A stretch of DNA of 64,000 bases from Zygnema cylindricum (GCA_037447655.1 JBBHKE010003410.1:221511-285510); one strand, 5' to 3'. Positions 24,306 to 36,639 are shown, counted from the first letter of the stretch. Made by a program: numbers and translations. Notes: generated by a model not told the origin, from the letters alone.

Positions 24306-24409
24306 GAATTGCATCACATTTGTGGGTGTTAGCATGGCAGATGGACTACAGGAGTCCTTCCATCCAACTCAAAGAAGCGAAATTCATGAACTACGTTAGA
24401 ATGAATTAT

Positions 24410-24697
24410 TGTCGAGCGTGCATGGGAAACATAAGAGAAAGGCCCACCGCCAAAAATAGTGTGCATCAGAGTCTTGCAAATAACCCCCCCCCGAATGGAG
24501 ATGCTTCCCCTAAAGATTGATCATGCCCATTTCTGCCCACATCCCTCCTTCGGACATGTATGCAACACAGGAGAGATTATCAGATAGGAAATAGGAATAA
24601 GTGCATGGGGAGGCGAGAAGATATTTCCTTTCTTTCCTTCCTTTCCCCACGTGGCTTGGGAAAAGGAGTGGGTATTCGGGCTTTGGGTTGATATCTC
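24410..24697 (-). repeat. gypsy-element terminal repeat Y, outer copy
   Basis: It begins TGTCGAGCGTGC and ends GATATCTCA. It is the same sequence as 25885-26169 with scattered differences. The TG...CA ends and the polypurine tract beside the inner copy suggest a ~285-base LTR. Confidence 0.6.
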
Positions 24698-24702
24698 AAT
24701 TT

Positions 24703-25882
24703 GTGCTTAATCAACTGGAAGTGTTTAACACTTGTTCCCTCAAAACGCGGTGTTCTGATCAAAACGGGTTTGCAGTCTACTCCGGCCAGGTAACGCCCAA
24801 ACAAAAAGGTAACTACAAACAAAGATAAAATTGCACCACCACGTAGAAAAAAAGATACAAATATGATTGGTTGTTTCATGTTTAACAATATCACCTTGCC
24901 CTAGAAAATACAATAAAAGATAGAATATATGAAATATGGCGAAGCAAGCTCAGCATACCTTGGAAATCAACGATGACAATGAGAAAAGGCGACCCCTCTC
25001 CCGATGGTACTGCAAACAGGTATGATCCTCCTTCACCCATCGGTAACTAGAACTCCGGACCGACCGGACTCTTCTCGGTTTCCAACAACCAATAAGTCCA
25101 AAAATCACCCAAAGGAAAAATAGTACCAACTACCCGCTTGGACTGTGATTTCCCACAAATCACAAGACAAATCCAAAACCAAGATGGCAATAGAGTCAAA
25201 ACAAAACAAAGATTCTCCAAAGAAGGTTTGTCGGAATTTCTGAGGGTGAGACAGTACTGAAGAAGCAACCTGTCTCCTTCGGCCCCAAGTGCCTTATACA
25301 TTAAAGTTTGTCCAATGCTAGTTCCAAAAGTCAAAGCCATGCTAGTAACCAATGAGCGGCAAGCAAGTATAACTAAACAAACATAAGAAAAAATAATCCG
25401 TACTACACATAAGGCAAAAAGTTGTGCTCCTAACTGCGGCTAGATCCGCGGCCGAAAGTAATTATTTATTCAACTATTATAAGACAAAGTACTGAAAAAA
25501 GACACGCAAGTGCCAGACTTTGACCTAAGGTAATTAATGGACCGAAATTCAGCTTACCTGAAACGAATTCCTACTGACAGCTAACACCATAATCTAGACG
25601 ACAATTTGAAAAGTTACCTGGCAATCCATAATGTACCCCCCACGAGAGTTGGCGGAAACTAATCCCATGTAACGGAATTACAATCTTTGAGACAATAGAA
25701 CTTAGCCGTCCGGCCTCTGTTATGCGCGAAATAAAGTGCGTCCCGCTTAGTTTAGTAAATACAAGGATTTCGTCCGGCTTGGTGCACTCAAGTCTATATG
25801 CTTTGATGACTTTACACGTTAAAAAAGGCCCAGAAATCCTTGGTAATATAAAGGTGTGCCGAAAACGAACACGAGCTTGACA
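24703..25882 (-). repeat. gypsy-element repeat X, left copy
   Basis: About 1.18 kb matching 39346-40518 along its length, ending GAGCTTGACA in both. It could be a 5' leader next to a lost LTR, or part of a longer LTR (Y plus X, with ends TGTC and GACA). I could not decide between these. Confidence 0.7.
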
Positions 25883-25884
25883 GT

Positions 25885-26169
25885 TGTCGAGCGTGCCTGG
25901 AAAACATAAGAGAAGGGCCCACCACCATAAATAGTGTGCATCGGAGTCCTAAAAATAACTTCTCCCAAATGCGGATGCTTCCCCTAAAGATTGATCTGCC
26001 CATTTCTGCCCACATCCCTCTCTTACATGCATGTAACACAGGAGAGACAATCGGATAGGAAATAGGAATGAGTGCATAGGGAGGCGAGAAGATATTTCCT
26101 TTCTTCCCTTCCTTTCCCCACCTGGCCGGGGAAAGGGAGTGGGTTTTTGGGCTTTGGGCTGATCTCTCA
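25885..26169 (-). repeat. gypsy-element terminal repeat Y, inner copy (probable 3' LTR)
   Basis: It starts two bases after repeat X and is followed by a pyrimidine run ttccccccctctt, which on the element strand is a polypurine tract directly before TGAGAGATC. This is the placement of a 3' LTR. Confidence 0.6.
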
Positions 26170-26284
26170 ATTCCCCCCCTCTTATTCAACTGTGACTAAG
26201 ACAAACAATAGGTAACCACCCAATTTGCAGTTCCCGTAGAACCATGTGTTAGAGGGTGGAAGACGGATGCTAACACTCGCCGCA

Positions 26285-27506
26285 TTAAATGGAGACCAAG
26301 ACGTTTTCTAGCTGAGAGGTCAGATTGCAGGCTGATGAACTGGAAGGAGGATCGCCAAAGTAAGTCAAGTGGAAAGTGGGTTCGTCCTCCAATCCCGGAA
26401 AATGACAATGCGCCACATTGATCTGATTCTTTTTATTTTTTTGGCCATCCTTCCCCTCCCAGGTAAGAACCCTTTTGTTAAAATCTTCCACTACATTCAA
26501 AATTACTCGCGCGACAAAAATATCTAGTGTGTCCTTTTTCTGTTGCATCCGATATACAAAGTCCCCGGGTATAAATCGTAGTTGCCTTGGTACATAATTT
26601 CTGCTTAGGCGTTGAGAATACCACAACTGATCCCGGTGCTGAGTTACCTCTAAATTTGCCATGGCGAGAGGCATCTCTCGGTGGAAGACTTTAGCTATCT
26701 CGGCGATCAGTTTTTCTACAGTCCCCTGGTTATCCATCTTTGAGAGGACCACCGCCTGGGCGGATGCCGCTTGAAACTTCAGACAGGGGGTCAGAAATTG
26801 TTTCGTTTAGTAATAAATCACAAAAATTCTGATCCACTCCCCGCCAGATTTTCGCCATCTGCAATAATCTATCATTGTATTCCTCTTCCCACTGCTTAGA
26901 AATAAGGAATTGCTAGATCTCTTCGGCTACATATTTATGTAGTGACTGTTTCACTGTTTGTAGGCACCTTTCGGTCAAACACTCGGCTTGTGGGTGGTCG
27001 CGGTTGGTCAGCCAATGGTTGATGAGGCATTTTTCTAGGAGGCTGGAAAATTCTCCGGCAAATTTGGAGCCATGATCGGTTAGATCCTCTTATGGAGCCC
27101 CAAATTGTGATAACACCCTTTGCAAATAGGCGTCTGCAATTGCCTTGGACTCCTTCCGGGGCAACACCACCAACTCAATCCATTTGGAAAAATGTTCGAT
27201 CATGACTAGCACGAAGCGGTCCCCCCTCCAGCTGGTTCGAACAGGTCCTAAAAGGTTTAGAGACCATCGATAAAACATTCCATGGATGGGCAGCGAATGA
27301 AGTTTCGTCTCGCCCTTTTTGTCGAAAGCTGCTTTGACTCGGTCACATGAAAGGCATGTCTGTACGATTCGGTTGACCAGGGTTCGCAACCCGTGCCACC
27401 AATAAGATCGTGCAACAAGGGAAGTGGTCCTTTTCTGCCCGAAATGTCCGCATTGCCGATGAATGCGAGTGATCAGAGTTTCTCGATCTGAGGGGGGAGG
27501 AACCAC
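26285..27506 (-). pseudogene. Ty3/gypsy integrase, disrupted
   Basis: A zinc-binding HHCC region (HRQCGHFG and CLSCDRVK) is followed by the catalytic core with LPIHGMFYRW, GDRFVLVMIEHFSKW and LSQFGAP. A stop follows LSQFGAP at about 27090, and the frame continues broken to a GPY-like C-terminal part (LRFIPGDFVYR) at 26752-26285. In Ty3 elements this enzyme inserts cDNA into the genome. Confidence 0.85.
26770..26929 (-). repeat. 160-base perfect direct repeat, integrase copy
   Basis: Identical base for base to 30591-30750. It lies in the integrase C-terminal region, where it belongs to the element's own order, so this is probably the source copy. Confidence 0.92.
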
Positions 27507-27689
27507 TTTCCGCGTTCTGTCCGCCTATTTTCGGAGGATTATGCCTCGGTCCCAGTCATATGCCGCCATTTGGGTTTGAACACGGGACCATTGAACTCCA
27601 GCAAGATTGGAGAGAGGGGATCCTTGTTGAATGGATTTGAGAGAATCAGGGTCATTCCAAATATCCTTCTTTCCAGCTCTTCTCGGCGC

Positions 27690-28350
27690 TTACCCCTCTA
27701 CGGCTACCGCATAAGTCGACAGTTTCCCCCCAGTTCGGGGAAGCCAGATAAAGGCAGATGAGGCTCTAAATATTCCCAAACTGATCTCCGGGTCCTCATC
27801 GTGCCGAGCGCCGCTAGAGTCCATCGTGGAAGGATCGGGATTTCGGCTAAGTCCGTCAACATTCCTGTGGATTTCCCTTGCCAGATGGATAATACTAAAA
27901 TCATTTTCTTGCAGGATTAAAACCCATCTGGCAAGTTTGTCGATTAACTTACTGTTTTCCATGATCCATTTGAGAGGTTCATGGTCCGTAATAAGTGTGA
28001 ATCGGACTCCGTATAAACAGGGCCGAAAATGCTAGATTGCCCAGACAGATGCGAGGAGCTCTCCACAATAACTGATGTAGTTTCCCTTCCCCTTATTGTT
28101 AATCCTGATGGTGTAAGTCACCATATATTTATTTCAGACGTCATCAATTTGAGTCAAAATTGCCCCCAATCCAAACCTACTCCAATTAATGAAAAGGAAG
28201 AAAGGCTTTTTGGTGATCACGCATCCGAAGCACAGAGTGATGTTTCATCGAATTCTTCAAGAACTGGAAGGCAATCTATTGTCCTTCAGCCCAGTGCCAC
28301 TCTTGGTCCTTCCGTAACAACTGATTTAGAGGCTGGGCGCGTTTGCTGAA
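27690..28350 (-). pseudogene. Ty3/gypsy RNase H region, decayed
   Basis: Between RT and integrase on the - strand. The recognisable end has LIDKLARWVLILQENDF and GLSRNPDPS, the typical C-terminal pattern of gypsy RNase H before the integrase zinc domain. The middle needs several frame changes. Confidence 0.65.
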
Positions 28351-29099
28351 CTCGGGGATGAACCTCCGGTAATAGTTTGGTAGGCCAAGAAATGTTCGAA
28401 TTGCCGAGATGTCTTGTGGTGGAAGAAGCACGTCAAGGGCCGCCACCTTGACCATATGGGGGCCCACTGTCTCGTGTGTCAGTTCATGTCCGAGGTAAAT
28501 ATTTTTTTGCACCCCAAAAATACCTTTCCCCGGGTGGCATTTGAAGCCCGTTTCTTGTAGGGCCCGGAGGACAATCTGGAAATGGTCAAGGTGTACCTCA
28601 AAGGTCTTAGAGAAGATGATGACATCATCAATGTAGCACCAGCACAATCAATTCTTTCAAGCGCCTCGTCCATTGCCCGTTGGAATTTGATCGGTGCATT
28701 CTTCAGCCCGAAAGGCATGTAAATCCATTCATTTAACCGCGGACGTGCCCAAAATCCAGTCCTCTCCTGGTGCTTCGGTTCCATTGCAATTTGATAAAAC
28801 CCGTTCTTCATATCCAAGGTGGAGTAGATGGTGGCCCCAGCAAGAGAGTAAAAAATCTCTTCTGGAGTGGGCATCGGATACCGGTCAGAAATAGTTGCAG
28901 CGTTCAACATTTGATAGTCGTCGCACATCCGGACATCTATAGTTTTTCCGGGCGAATCCTTCTTGGGAAGAAGAACTGTCGAAGAAGCAAATCCGTGGAG
29001 TCTGGTACTCTCTTGAACCAATCCAGCTGCTACTAAGGTTTTGACTTTGGCGGTGATGAACTCCGTCTCTTTAAGCTGAGATGATACTTCTGCTGCCAA
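28276..29099 (-). pseudogene. Ty3/gypsy reverse transcriptase, one frameshift near the active site
   Basis: Conserved blocks in order: CDDYQMLNAATISDRYPMP, STLDMKNGFYQI, YMPFGLKNAPIKFQRAMDEAL, then in another frame CYIDDVIIFSKTFEVHLDH (the YIDD catalytic box) and FLGLPNYYRRFIPEFSK. The frame change lies between 28620 and 28650, just before YIDD. Confidence 0.9.
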
Positions 29100-30590
29100 A
29101 CAGTCGCCGTTTCGTCTATCAGGTCGATTGAGAAAGGAGTCTCTTTGTAGATACCGTCATTTGTGTCTGACCAAGAGAACACCTGTTTATTTCTAATCAA
29201 AAGTTCTGAGAGTTGGGCCTTTTGCTAAGAATCTAACTGTTCCCCCAAGGTCCAATCCATTTTCCCTGGCTTAACTGCCGCCCAGGCTTTCGGTGATCGG
29301 CCCCAGCGTGTGATATCCAATTCCATCCAATTCCAGTCCCATTTGTGGGTCGATTTTTCCCATGCGTGATAGGAAGCTACTGTTGACAACTTCCGCTTAG
29401 CTGTCCCTTTCTTAACCACCGCTCCTCTCCAGAAGAGAAACCCTCGGGTGTGGAATGGGAATTTTTCTCCCTTTCTCTCCCCCCCTCAAGCTGCAAAGTT
29501 GCTTGCATTGCTAAGAATTTAGGAGCTTAAAGGTAACTTGTTTGAGATTCTGGGGACTGGAGACTTGGAAATGTAAGAGCATGTTTTACAACTCATGTCA
29601 TAGCATTCAAATCCATGTTCTGCCATATTAAGCTGCACGTTTAGAGATCTGAAATACCTGGTGTGGCTGTGGTTTCTAGATGGAATCCCATGGCTTGTTT
29701 TAGCTCTACAATTGTTGGTATTCTCCAGGTTTTATGTTGCATCATCAAAGATCATTCTCGCTGCTCCTTTCCAATATGCGTGGCTGTGAGGAAAGGAAAC
29801 CAACGTAAGAAGGGCTGGGCGTGGAATTCTTTGCTTGTTGCACATGAAGAACGAGGAATGGTCAGCTTTTGACACTAGTGTTGCCATGTGCCCTTTTCCG
29901 AGGATCTGTTGCACATAATTTTGAGAGTGTGGGATCTGCTTCTTCAATTTTTCTTTAGGGCGGGAAGCCCGATCAGATTAGTCCAATAAGCTCTAACTTT
30001 GTGTGTGTGCAATCCCATTTGTGATGAATCAAAGACCAATGTAGCCCCTAAAATCTGTGTAACCTGATTCTAACTATTGGTCACTTGTTTTCATGGATCA
30101 TCTCTTGGGTGAACCTTTTTAAAAACGTACCCCACTGGTGTGTTCTAGTTCTGTTGTACCCATGAGATTAACTGCACCATTGTAAAAAATCTTTTACTCC
30201 TCAGATCTCGATGCCCTTTTCTTTGTCCGGCAACGGAGTATCCTTGACATGGCCACCCGCCACTACCAAATCTACTCTTCCCAAGCTGGCCAGATTAGGC
30301 GTCATGATGTTATCCCAATTCTGGGGGAGACTCCGGTGAGCTTTGGAAATTTCGGACACATGAAGTTGTTGAGGATATAGGTGGTGAAGTTGTTGTAGAC
30401 GGTGTTGCTGACTGCTCGTGCTTCGGGTGATATCTCGACGGCCACATACGATTCCACTTGGTATCATTCTTTCAAAACAACTTCTTAATCAGAACTAATT
30501 CAAGAGAAGAGCGATAAAATTCAGAGTCGTGAAACGAGAATCGTCAATGACACCACTTGTCGGTTGTAATTTTCGTTTTTGGATATGGTT

Positions 30591-30750
30591 CTTGAAACTT
30601 CAGACAGGGGGTCAGAAATTGTTTCGTTTAGTAATAAATCACAAAAATTCTGATCCACTCCCCGCCAGATTTTCGCCATCTGCAATAATCTATCATTGTA
30701 TTCCTCTTCCCACTGCTTAGAAATAAGGAATTGCTAGATCTCTTCGGCTA
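30591..30750 (-). repeat. 160-base perfect direct repeat, ectopic copy
   Basis: A perfect copy of 26770-26929 (integrase region) located between the RT and protease regions, where it does not belong in the Ty3 gene order. Confidence 0.92.
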
Positions 30751-30879
30751 TATCGATTGAGCTGTCAAGAAGTTTTGTGGGAGTGGAAGTTGCATATACA
30801 GGGTAAAAATCGGACACACGAGCATTTGTTTTTTTGCGATTCCATAAATCTAATGGAACCACCACGTTGGTCCCTTTGA

Positions 30880-31370
30880 GTTCTTCGGGGTCTTAGACAG
30901 TGAAGTGATCCTTCCACACACTCAATCCCATATTTAGTCGGGTCCACGTTGCCATCCCCAACAGAATTTCAAACTGCTTACCTTCTGCCACCTAGAAAAT
31001 AAGTTGAATCCAGAGTTGTTGCCCCGCGTCATCCGAAAATTCAATCTCCATGGCCTCGATAATTCCATGGATTGGCTGGCTTGCGCTGCTGACGATACTC
31101 AGACAGATGTCGCTTGGACAGATTTCTGGTCGGAGCTCTTATGGAATCTGCTGTAAAACCAGAGGCGGTGATCATGTTTGGCAACGCCACGGTCTTGACC
31201 ACTGCATCCTGATATCTCCCGTAGCCGTTAAGCTTGAAGTTGTTGGTCCGGTTCAGGATGAGAGCCACCGATAACTCCTTGTAATCCCTATCGATTATAG
31301 GGGTTTTGGGTTTTGAGGACAAAAAGATGCCTTTGGGCTGATTTCCCAAAGCTACTTTTTCCCTCTCCAA
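30880..31370 (-). pseudogene. probable gypsy protease (retropepsin-like) remnant
   Basis: Upstream of RT on the element strand. A frame reading FEILLGMATWTRLNMG resembles the ILG(M) block near the end of retropepsins. The catalytic D-T/S-G is not clear, so the call rests on position and one motif. Confidence 0.4.
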
Positions 31371-32350
31371 ATGTATTTCCTCTCCTAGTACCTGAATGAG
31401 GACTTATTCGGGCAGATTATGAGAAGAGGCCAAAGTCTTCAAGTAGGTGAGGGGGTAAGGCATTAGGTGCCTTACCAACATGACAGCCGGTTTTCAAGAA
31501 AGGGGCTGGGACTCGGGCATCTTGTTGTTTGTTTCATCATCTTCGGCATCAGAATCTGCAATCAGAAGGGTGCCACGAGGGTTATCATCTGGATATTCGG
31601 CTAGGTATTTCTCAAACCATTCTTGATCCCTTTGTTTTTCAAGGTCCTCCTTTTCGAACTGTTTCTGTTTATCCTCTTGAAAATGTTCAAAACCCGGAGG
31701 TGATTTCTTTTTAGGGGGTGGAGGAGGTTGACCTCGCTTGATGCCGAGGCTGACATCACTGTACATAATTACTACTCGGGGAGTAAAGAATAATGGTCCA
31801 ATCGCTTTCCTGTTGTGGTCCCTCTGATCCATTTTCTACCTATCTTTTCGTTGATCCGAGGTAGAATCGCGGAGTTGCCAAGGATTGTCCCCCATTCCCA
31901 CATTCCAGGCTCCGGACATAAAGGTCTAGGCGTGGTGAGCCTTTTGAGGTTCCATATCCCAACCCATAACCTCATCATCATCTCCACCCGCCGTGGCTTC
32001 CTATTCAAGCTCCGTTAGCTTTTGCAAAAGCTCATGTTTATTCCTTTGAAGTTTTTGAGCTGCTGCTCCGCTAGCTTTTGCAATAGCTCTTGTTATTCCT
32101 TTGAAGTTTCTGAGCTGCCGTCAGAGCAGGGTCTGGGAGGAGGATATTAGACGCAAGGCAACCAACTCCGCAGCCATCGCAGCCAATTGCTGGTTTTGTT
32201 GCTGAAAAATATTTTCCGGGGTCAACAGGGCCGGAGCTAATGGGGCTTATTCTGGTTCCTCCATGGTGCGACACCCCTTTGGGTAGAGAAGGTGGAGGGG
32301 GAGCGGATTCACTGCGGTTTCCCCTCCAGTGGTGAACAAAGCATACTACA
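31371..32350 (-). other. gag-pro linker region of the gypsy element, no intact frame
   Basis: Charged, low-complexity frames (for example 31832-31494, rich in K, E, D and P) lie between the zinc-knuckle region and the protease remnant. Nothing is recognisable beyond its place in the element. Confidence 0.4.
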
Positions 32351-33505
32351 TCATCTCTTTAGGGACCCCATTTTTGCGGAAACATTGCCCTTTTTATGCC
32401 CCATAAAACCACAAACTTCACATTTTGAGCCTTCGGTGGTATATTTACTTCTGATCTCATTAGATTTTTTTGCATCATCAAACTTGGGAAATATTATTTG
32501 TCGCAGCTGAGATTGAGACATTTTAGTTGTTTTGCCCCGCGGAGTTGGACGATAGTTATCTTTGGTCACTGGAGTTTTCTCTCCCCCCCTTCTACTTTGA
32601 TCCGTTCCTGTTGCTTCCGAGTCCTCTCTACACGTTCCTTCTCCCATTCTTTCTCTTTTAGAGCAAGTTTCAATTTCAATCTTTTGGGGCAGTGCTTCCT
32701 CCCATGACCTATTTGTTGACAATTGAGGCAATTTTAAAGGAAAACTCCGTCATATGCCCCCATTGCGGGTTCTCACCCACTGTCAGCCGCCTGTTTCCCT
32801 CAAAGCTTTTGCAAAGCTAGTAGTTGAGCATGTTCCTCCTCATTCAAGGAGGTCTCCCCAACGAATCCTACAAAGTTCACCCGGGCCTTGCCGATTACGG
32901 CTTTCTCCCTTGCCTCACTATGGACGAAGTGGTTGTACAACTTCATAGCAACCAAAGAAATGTCTTTGGTTGAGGGATTAATTTCTTCAATTGCCTGCCC
33001 GACAATCAAATTATCCAAGGGAATTCGCCTTGTCAGCTCGAACGAATTACGGACAACAATAAAATATTTAGTGGCCATGGCGGGAAGGTCTATAGTGGAT
33101 AGTTTGGTTTTCTGACAGAGGCTAGAGAGTCGATTGAAAAGAGTCTGTGGGGTTTCATTCTTCAAACATCGGAATTTCGTGAAATCTTTGTGGGGTTTCA
33201 TTCTTCAAACATCGGAATTTCGTAAAGTCTTTGATGACAGACTCATTTCTTTCTGTGTATAAGAGCCTCCATATGTTTAGAAGAGAGGTACAAGGGTTGG
33301 GATTTGCGACCATTCAAGTCGCCGCCCGCGCTGCCTGACTAGCTTGGAGCTGGTTGACATAGGCTCTTCCCTGTGCCTGCAGCTTCATATCATTTGTAAA
33401 AGTGGCAGTTACACGTGTTGCCGCCGCTGTAGCCAAGTCAGCCTCTGCTTGTAAACCGCCGCATCAAGAGCTGGGTCCGAAATCTTGATGCTAGGAGCCA
33501 TCAAG
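32351..33505 (-). pseudogene. Ty3/gypsy gag, with zinc knuckles, disrupted
   Basis: It appears to start MAPSIKISDPALD at about 33500, right beside the Copia insertion, followed by a capsid-like frame (33201-32800, with LFNRLSSLCQKTK). A CCHC knuckle CLNCQQIGHGRKHC lies at 32689-32730, and a second knuckle CEVCGFMGHKKGN near 32405-32440 lacks its last cysteine in the present frame. Several stops occur, including one right before the first knuckle. Confidence 0.75.
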
Positions 33506-34553
33506 TGTAGAAACTAATGATTTTAAAGTATTTTCTAGGTCTGGAAAGAAATAAAGAAGCCGAGGCAGTCTACCTCTAACTTCTCTCTCTAACTCTCAAA
33601 CTTGTCGCAGTCACTGAGAAATTGGAGAGGATGCTAGAGCCATGGCTACCTAGGCTATCCTGAGGTTTACGGGAAATTTATATTAGTTAAGGTTTATTTA
33701 TTTAAAAGGTATGTGCCGGCGGCAGGAATTGATCCTTGCACCTACCGGCCGGCAGACAGGAAATAGCCGGTAGCCTTAGCCGTTAAGTCTAGCGGTAGTA
33801 TTACGTAGTATATAGTTTGATATTTATTTAAATGATTATACGTGCGATAAATCATTTAACTGAAATGGATTACGGGATACATAGATCCAGTAATATATAA
33901 TGTACGAATTACGGTACGGACAAAAATCAATACCGCGCATTTGTTTCGTAATTGAAACAAATACCGCGCATGTATTTATTACGGCTACGATTAAATCCGA
34001 ATTTAATCGGACGGCCGGGATTAGCGCCGAGATCGCGGAGGAAGATTTCGTCGGTTTGTGGCCATCGCCACATCGGATGACGCGTGGCAAAATTACATTG
34101 GATCGTGGAATCTCCGGAGATTATAGCACCGAATCCGGATATGACATGTGTCGACATTTAGGCCATGTTGTACAATGTCCGTACCTAAAGTACACCGGCA
34201 GCTGTACTTTTGTGTACGGAACTCAATTCTGATTGGTTCCGTACATCAGTAGATAGAGTTTGTGAGAGAGATAGGACTTAGAAAAATTAGAAGATAGGAC
34301 CCCCTCTCCCAGAGAGCTTCTGTACAAAAGGTCAACTTTGACCCTCTATAACTTACTGCTCAGGGGAGCAAATTCAGAGATTATTTTTGCTATCGACTCA
34401 GGGGAGTCTTGCCTTCATAGGGGTGTTGGTGGTCAGGGTTTTTGTCTACCAGGGTGGCAGTTAATTTTGCTGAAACACAAAGGGGTCAGGATTATCCAAG
34501 AGGCTTCTTGGAAGCTGTCTACTCTAAGGACTAATGGAGGTCTCAAAGTTTCA
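33506..34553 (+). repeat. 5' LTR of Copia element 2
   Basis: It starts TGTAGAAAC and ends AAAGTTTCA. It contains the same antisense and sense short frames as the other LTRs and a tRNA-like segment on the - strand (near 33712-33795). Confidence 0.93.
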
Positions 34554-34566
34554 GGTTATGGGCCCA
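34554..34566 (+). other. primer-binding site of Copia element 2
   Basis: GGTTATGGGCCCA immediately follows the 5' LTR, identical to the site in element 1 and complementary to the initiator tRNA-Met anticodon arm. Confidence 0.88.
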
Positions 34567-35598
34567 CCCTCTAGGGTACCAATCTTTAATGGAACTGGCT
34601 TCATATACTGGGAAAGTATGATGATAGGAGCTCTATGCGAAAAAAGGTTTTGGGGGATAGTGAGTGGATGGTTGGGGCGTCCATCAAGTCTTGGAATTCC
34701 TCCAGGGTTTGGAGGAACTAGATTCACCAGGAAAGAGGATCCACCTTCAACGGAGGAAACAAAAGAAGGAGAGGTGGTGGACAAAGGAAAAGAGAAGGAG
34801 ACGACCACACCAATAGCAACTGGTTCGACATTCATGTCACCTAATCCGAGGAATGAGGAGAATGATACTGAAACCTGGGACTTCAACAACATGGCGGCAA
34901 AGCACTTCATCCTACGCCATCTCACTCAAGGACTTGCATGTCCTCATTTGCAGGTAGAAAGGGCATCCGATCTTTGGATGGCTCTCATAGAGATGTACCG
35001 AAGTGGTACGATTCAGCAACAACAATTGGCTGATCACAAAGTTAAGGAGTATGTATACAAAGGGGGAAATATGTTGGATTTTTGCAATGAGCTTGCTACA
35101 CTCTTCATGGACCTAGAGAGTGCGGGAAAAGATTTAAGTGAAAACGAAAAGGTTAATTGTTTACTGATGAAGTTACCTGATGAGTTCGTGAACATAGTTT
35201 ACCGTGTGCAGGACTTGCCTGACTCAAGGTGGATATGGAACTCAGAGTAAGGGATGATTCTCGTTCAAGAGAATACAATTGAGATCCGAAGGGGAGGAAA
35301 GAGTGGCCAAGCCTTGGCAACAGCGACTGATTGGAGGAACAAGGATTCCCGAAAACCGGTCGGAAACTATGGGGGTAGGGAGCAGAAAAAACAGGCCGAT
35401 GAGTTCGAACCAAGGGCTCCCAAAGGTCTATGTCATTTTTGTAAGAAACCAGGGCACTATATGGCAGAGTGCACTAAGCTAACCGAGCTTCGGTTAAAGG
35501 AGGGGCAGACCGGTGGTACCCCGAGAGGAAAGAAAAAGGCCCTTGTCACACAGGTACTTGAGGCTGAATCCGAGGACGAGGACTGTAGAAATTAATGG
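34558..35598 (+). pseudogene. Copia gag of element 2, premature stop, running into the 3' LTR
   Basis: MGPPSRVPIFNGTGFIYW at the N-terminus and the CCHC knuckle CHFCKKPGHYMAEC near 35430-35472 match element 1. This copy lacks the one-base deletion seen in element 1 but has a TAA at about 35248, after SRWIWNSE, between the capsid-like part and the knuckle. Downstream, the frame reads through the deletion junction and stops inside the LTR. An ATG at 34534 in the LTR is also in frame here, though not in element 1. Confidence 0.88.
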
Positions 35599-36639
35599 TA
35601 CATTTTTAGTATTTTCTAGGTCTAAATAGAAATATAGAAAGAAGCCGAGGCAGTCTACCTCTAACTTCTCTCTCCAAACTCTCAAATTTGTCGCAGTCAC
35701 TGAGAAATTGGAGAGGGAGCTAGAGCCATGGCTACCTAGGCTATCCTGAGGTTTACGGGAAATTTATATTCGTTAAGGTTTATTTATTTAAAAGGTATGT
35801 GCCGGCGGCAGGAATTGATCCTTGCACCTACCGGCCGGCAGACAGGAAATAGCCGATAGCCTTAGCCGTTAAGTCTAGCGCTAGTATTACGTATTATATA
35901 GTTTGATATTTATTTAAATGATTATACGTGCGATAAATCATTTAACTGAAATGGGTTACGAGATACATAGATCCAGTAATATATAATGTACGAATTACGG
36001 TACGGACAAAAATCAATACCGCGCATTTGTTTCGTAATTGAAACAAATACCGCGCACGTATTTATTACGGCTACGATTAAATCCGAATTTAATCGGACGG
36101 CAGGGATTAGCGCCGAGATCGCGGAGGAAGATTTCGTCGGTTTGTGGCCATCGCCACATCGGATGACGCGTGGCGAAATTACATTGGATCGTGGAATCTC
36201 CGGAGATTATGGCACCGAATCCGGATATGACATGTGTCGACATTTAGGCCATGTTGTACAATGTCCGTACCTAAAGTACACCGGCAGCTGTACTTTTGCG
36301 TACGGAACTCAATTCTGATTGGTTCCGTACATCAGTAGATAGAGTCTGTGAGAGAGATAGGACTTAGAAAAATTAGAAGATAGGACCCCCTCTCCCAGAG
36401 AGCTTTTGTACAAAAGGTCAACTTTGACCCTCCATAACTTACTGCTCAGGGGAGCAAATTCAGAGATTCTTTTTGCTATCGACTCAGGGGAGTCTTGCCT
36501 TCACAAGGGTGTAGTTGGTCAGGGTTTTTGTTTGCCAGGGTGGCAGTTAATTTTGCTGAAACACAAAGGGGTCACGATTATCCTTGAGGCTTCTTAGAAG
36601 CTGTCTACTCTGAGGACTTATGGAGGTCTCAGAGTTTCA
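35584..36639 (+). repeat. 3' LTR of Copia element 2
   Basis: It starts TGTAGAAATTAATGG directly after a gag codon run (GAGGACGAGGAC) and ends GAGTTTCA, followed by TCAAG. It has more scattered differences from its partner than the LTR pair of element 1 shows in its centre, which would suggest an older insertion. Confidence 0.92.

Larger units (their letters stand above)
33506..36639 (+). mobile_element. gag-only (TR-GAG-like) Copia element 2, nested in the gypsy element
   Basis: LTRs at 33506-34553 and 35584-36639 enclose only 1030 bases: PBS plus gag. A five-base target duplication TCAAG flanks it (33501-33505 and 36640-36644). The LTRs, PBS and gag are clearly the same family as the element at 14536-20972 but in the other orientation. 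All of protease to RNase H and the polypurine tract are missing, the gag sequence joining the 3' LTR at its first base. Movement would need proteins from a complete relative. Confidence 0.93.

Noticed and set aside
33900-34232. 110-codon frame in the LTR of Copia element 2
   Set aside because: Lies opposite the conserved antisense frame; open on both strands because the region is GC-rich. Not called as a gene.
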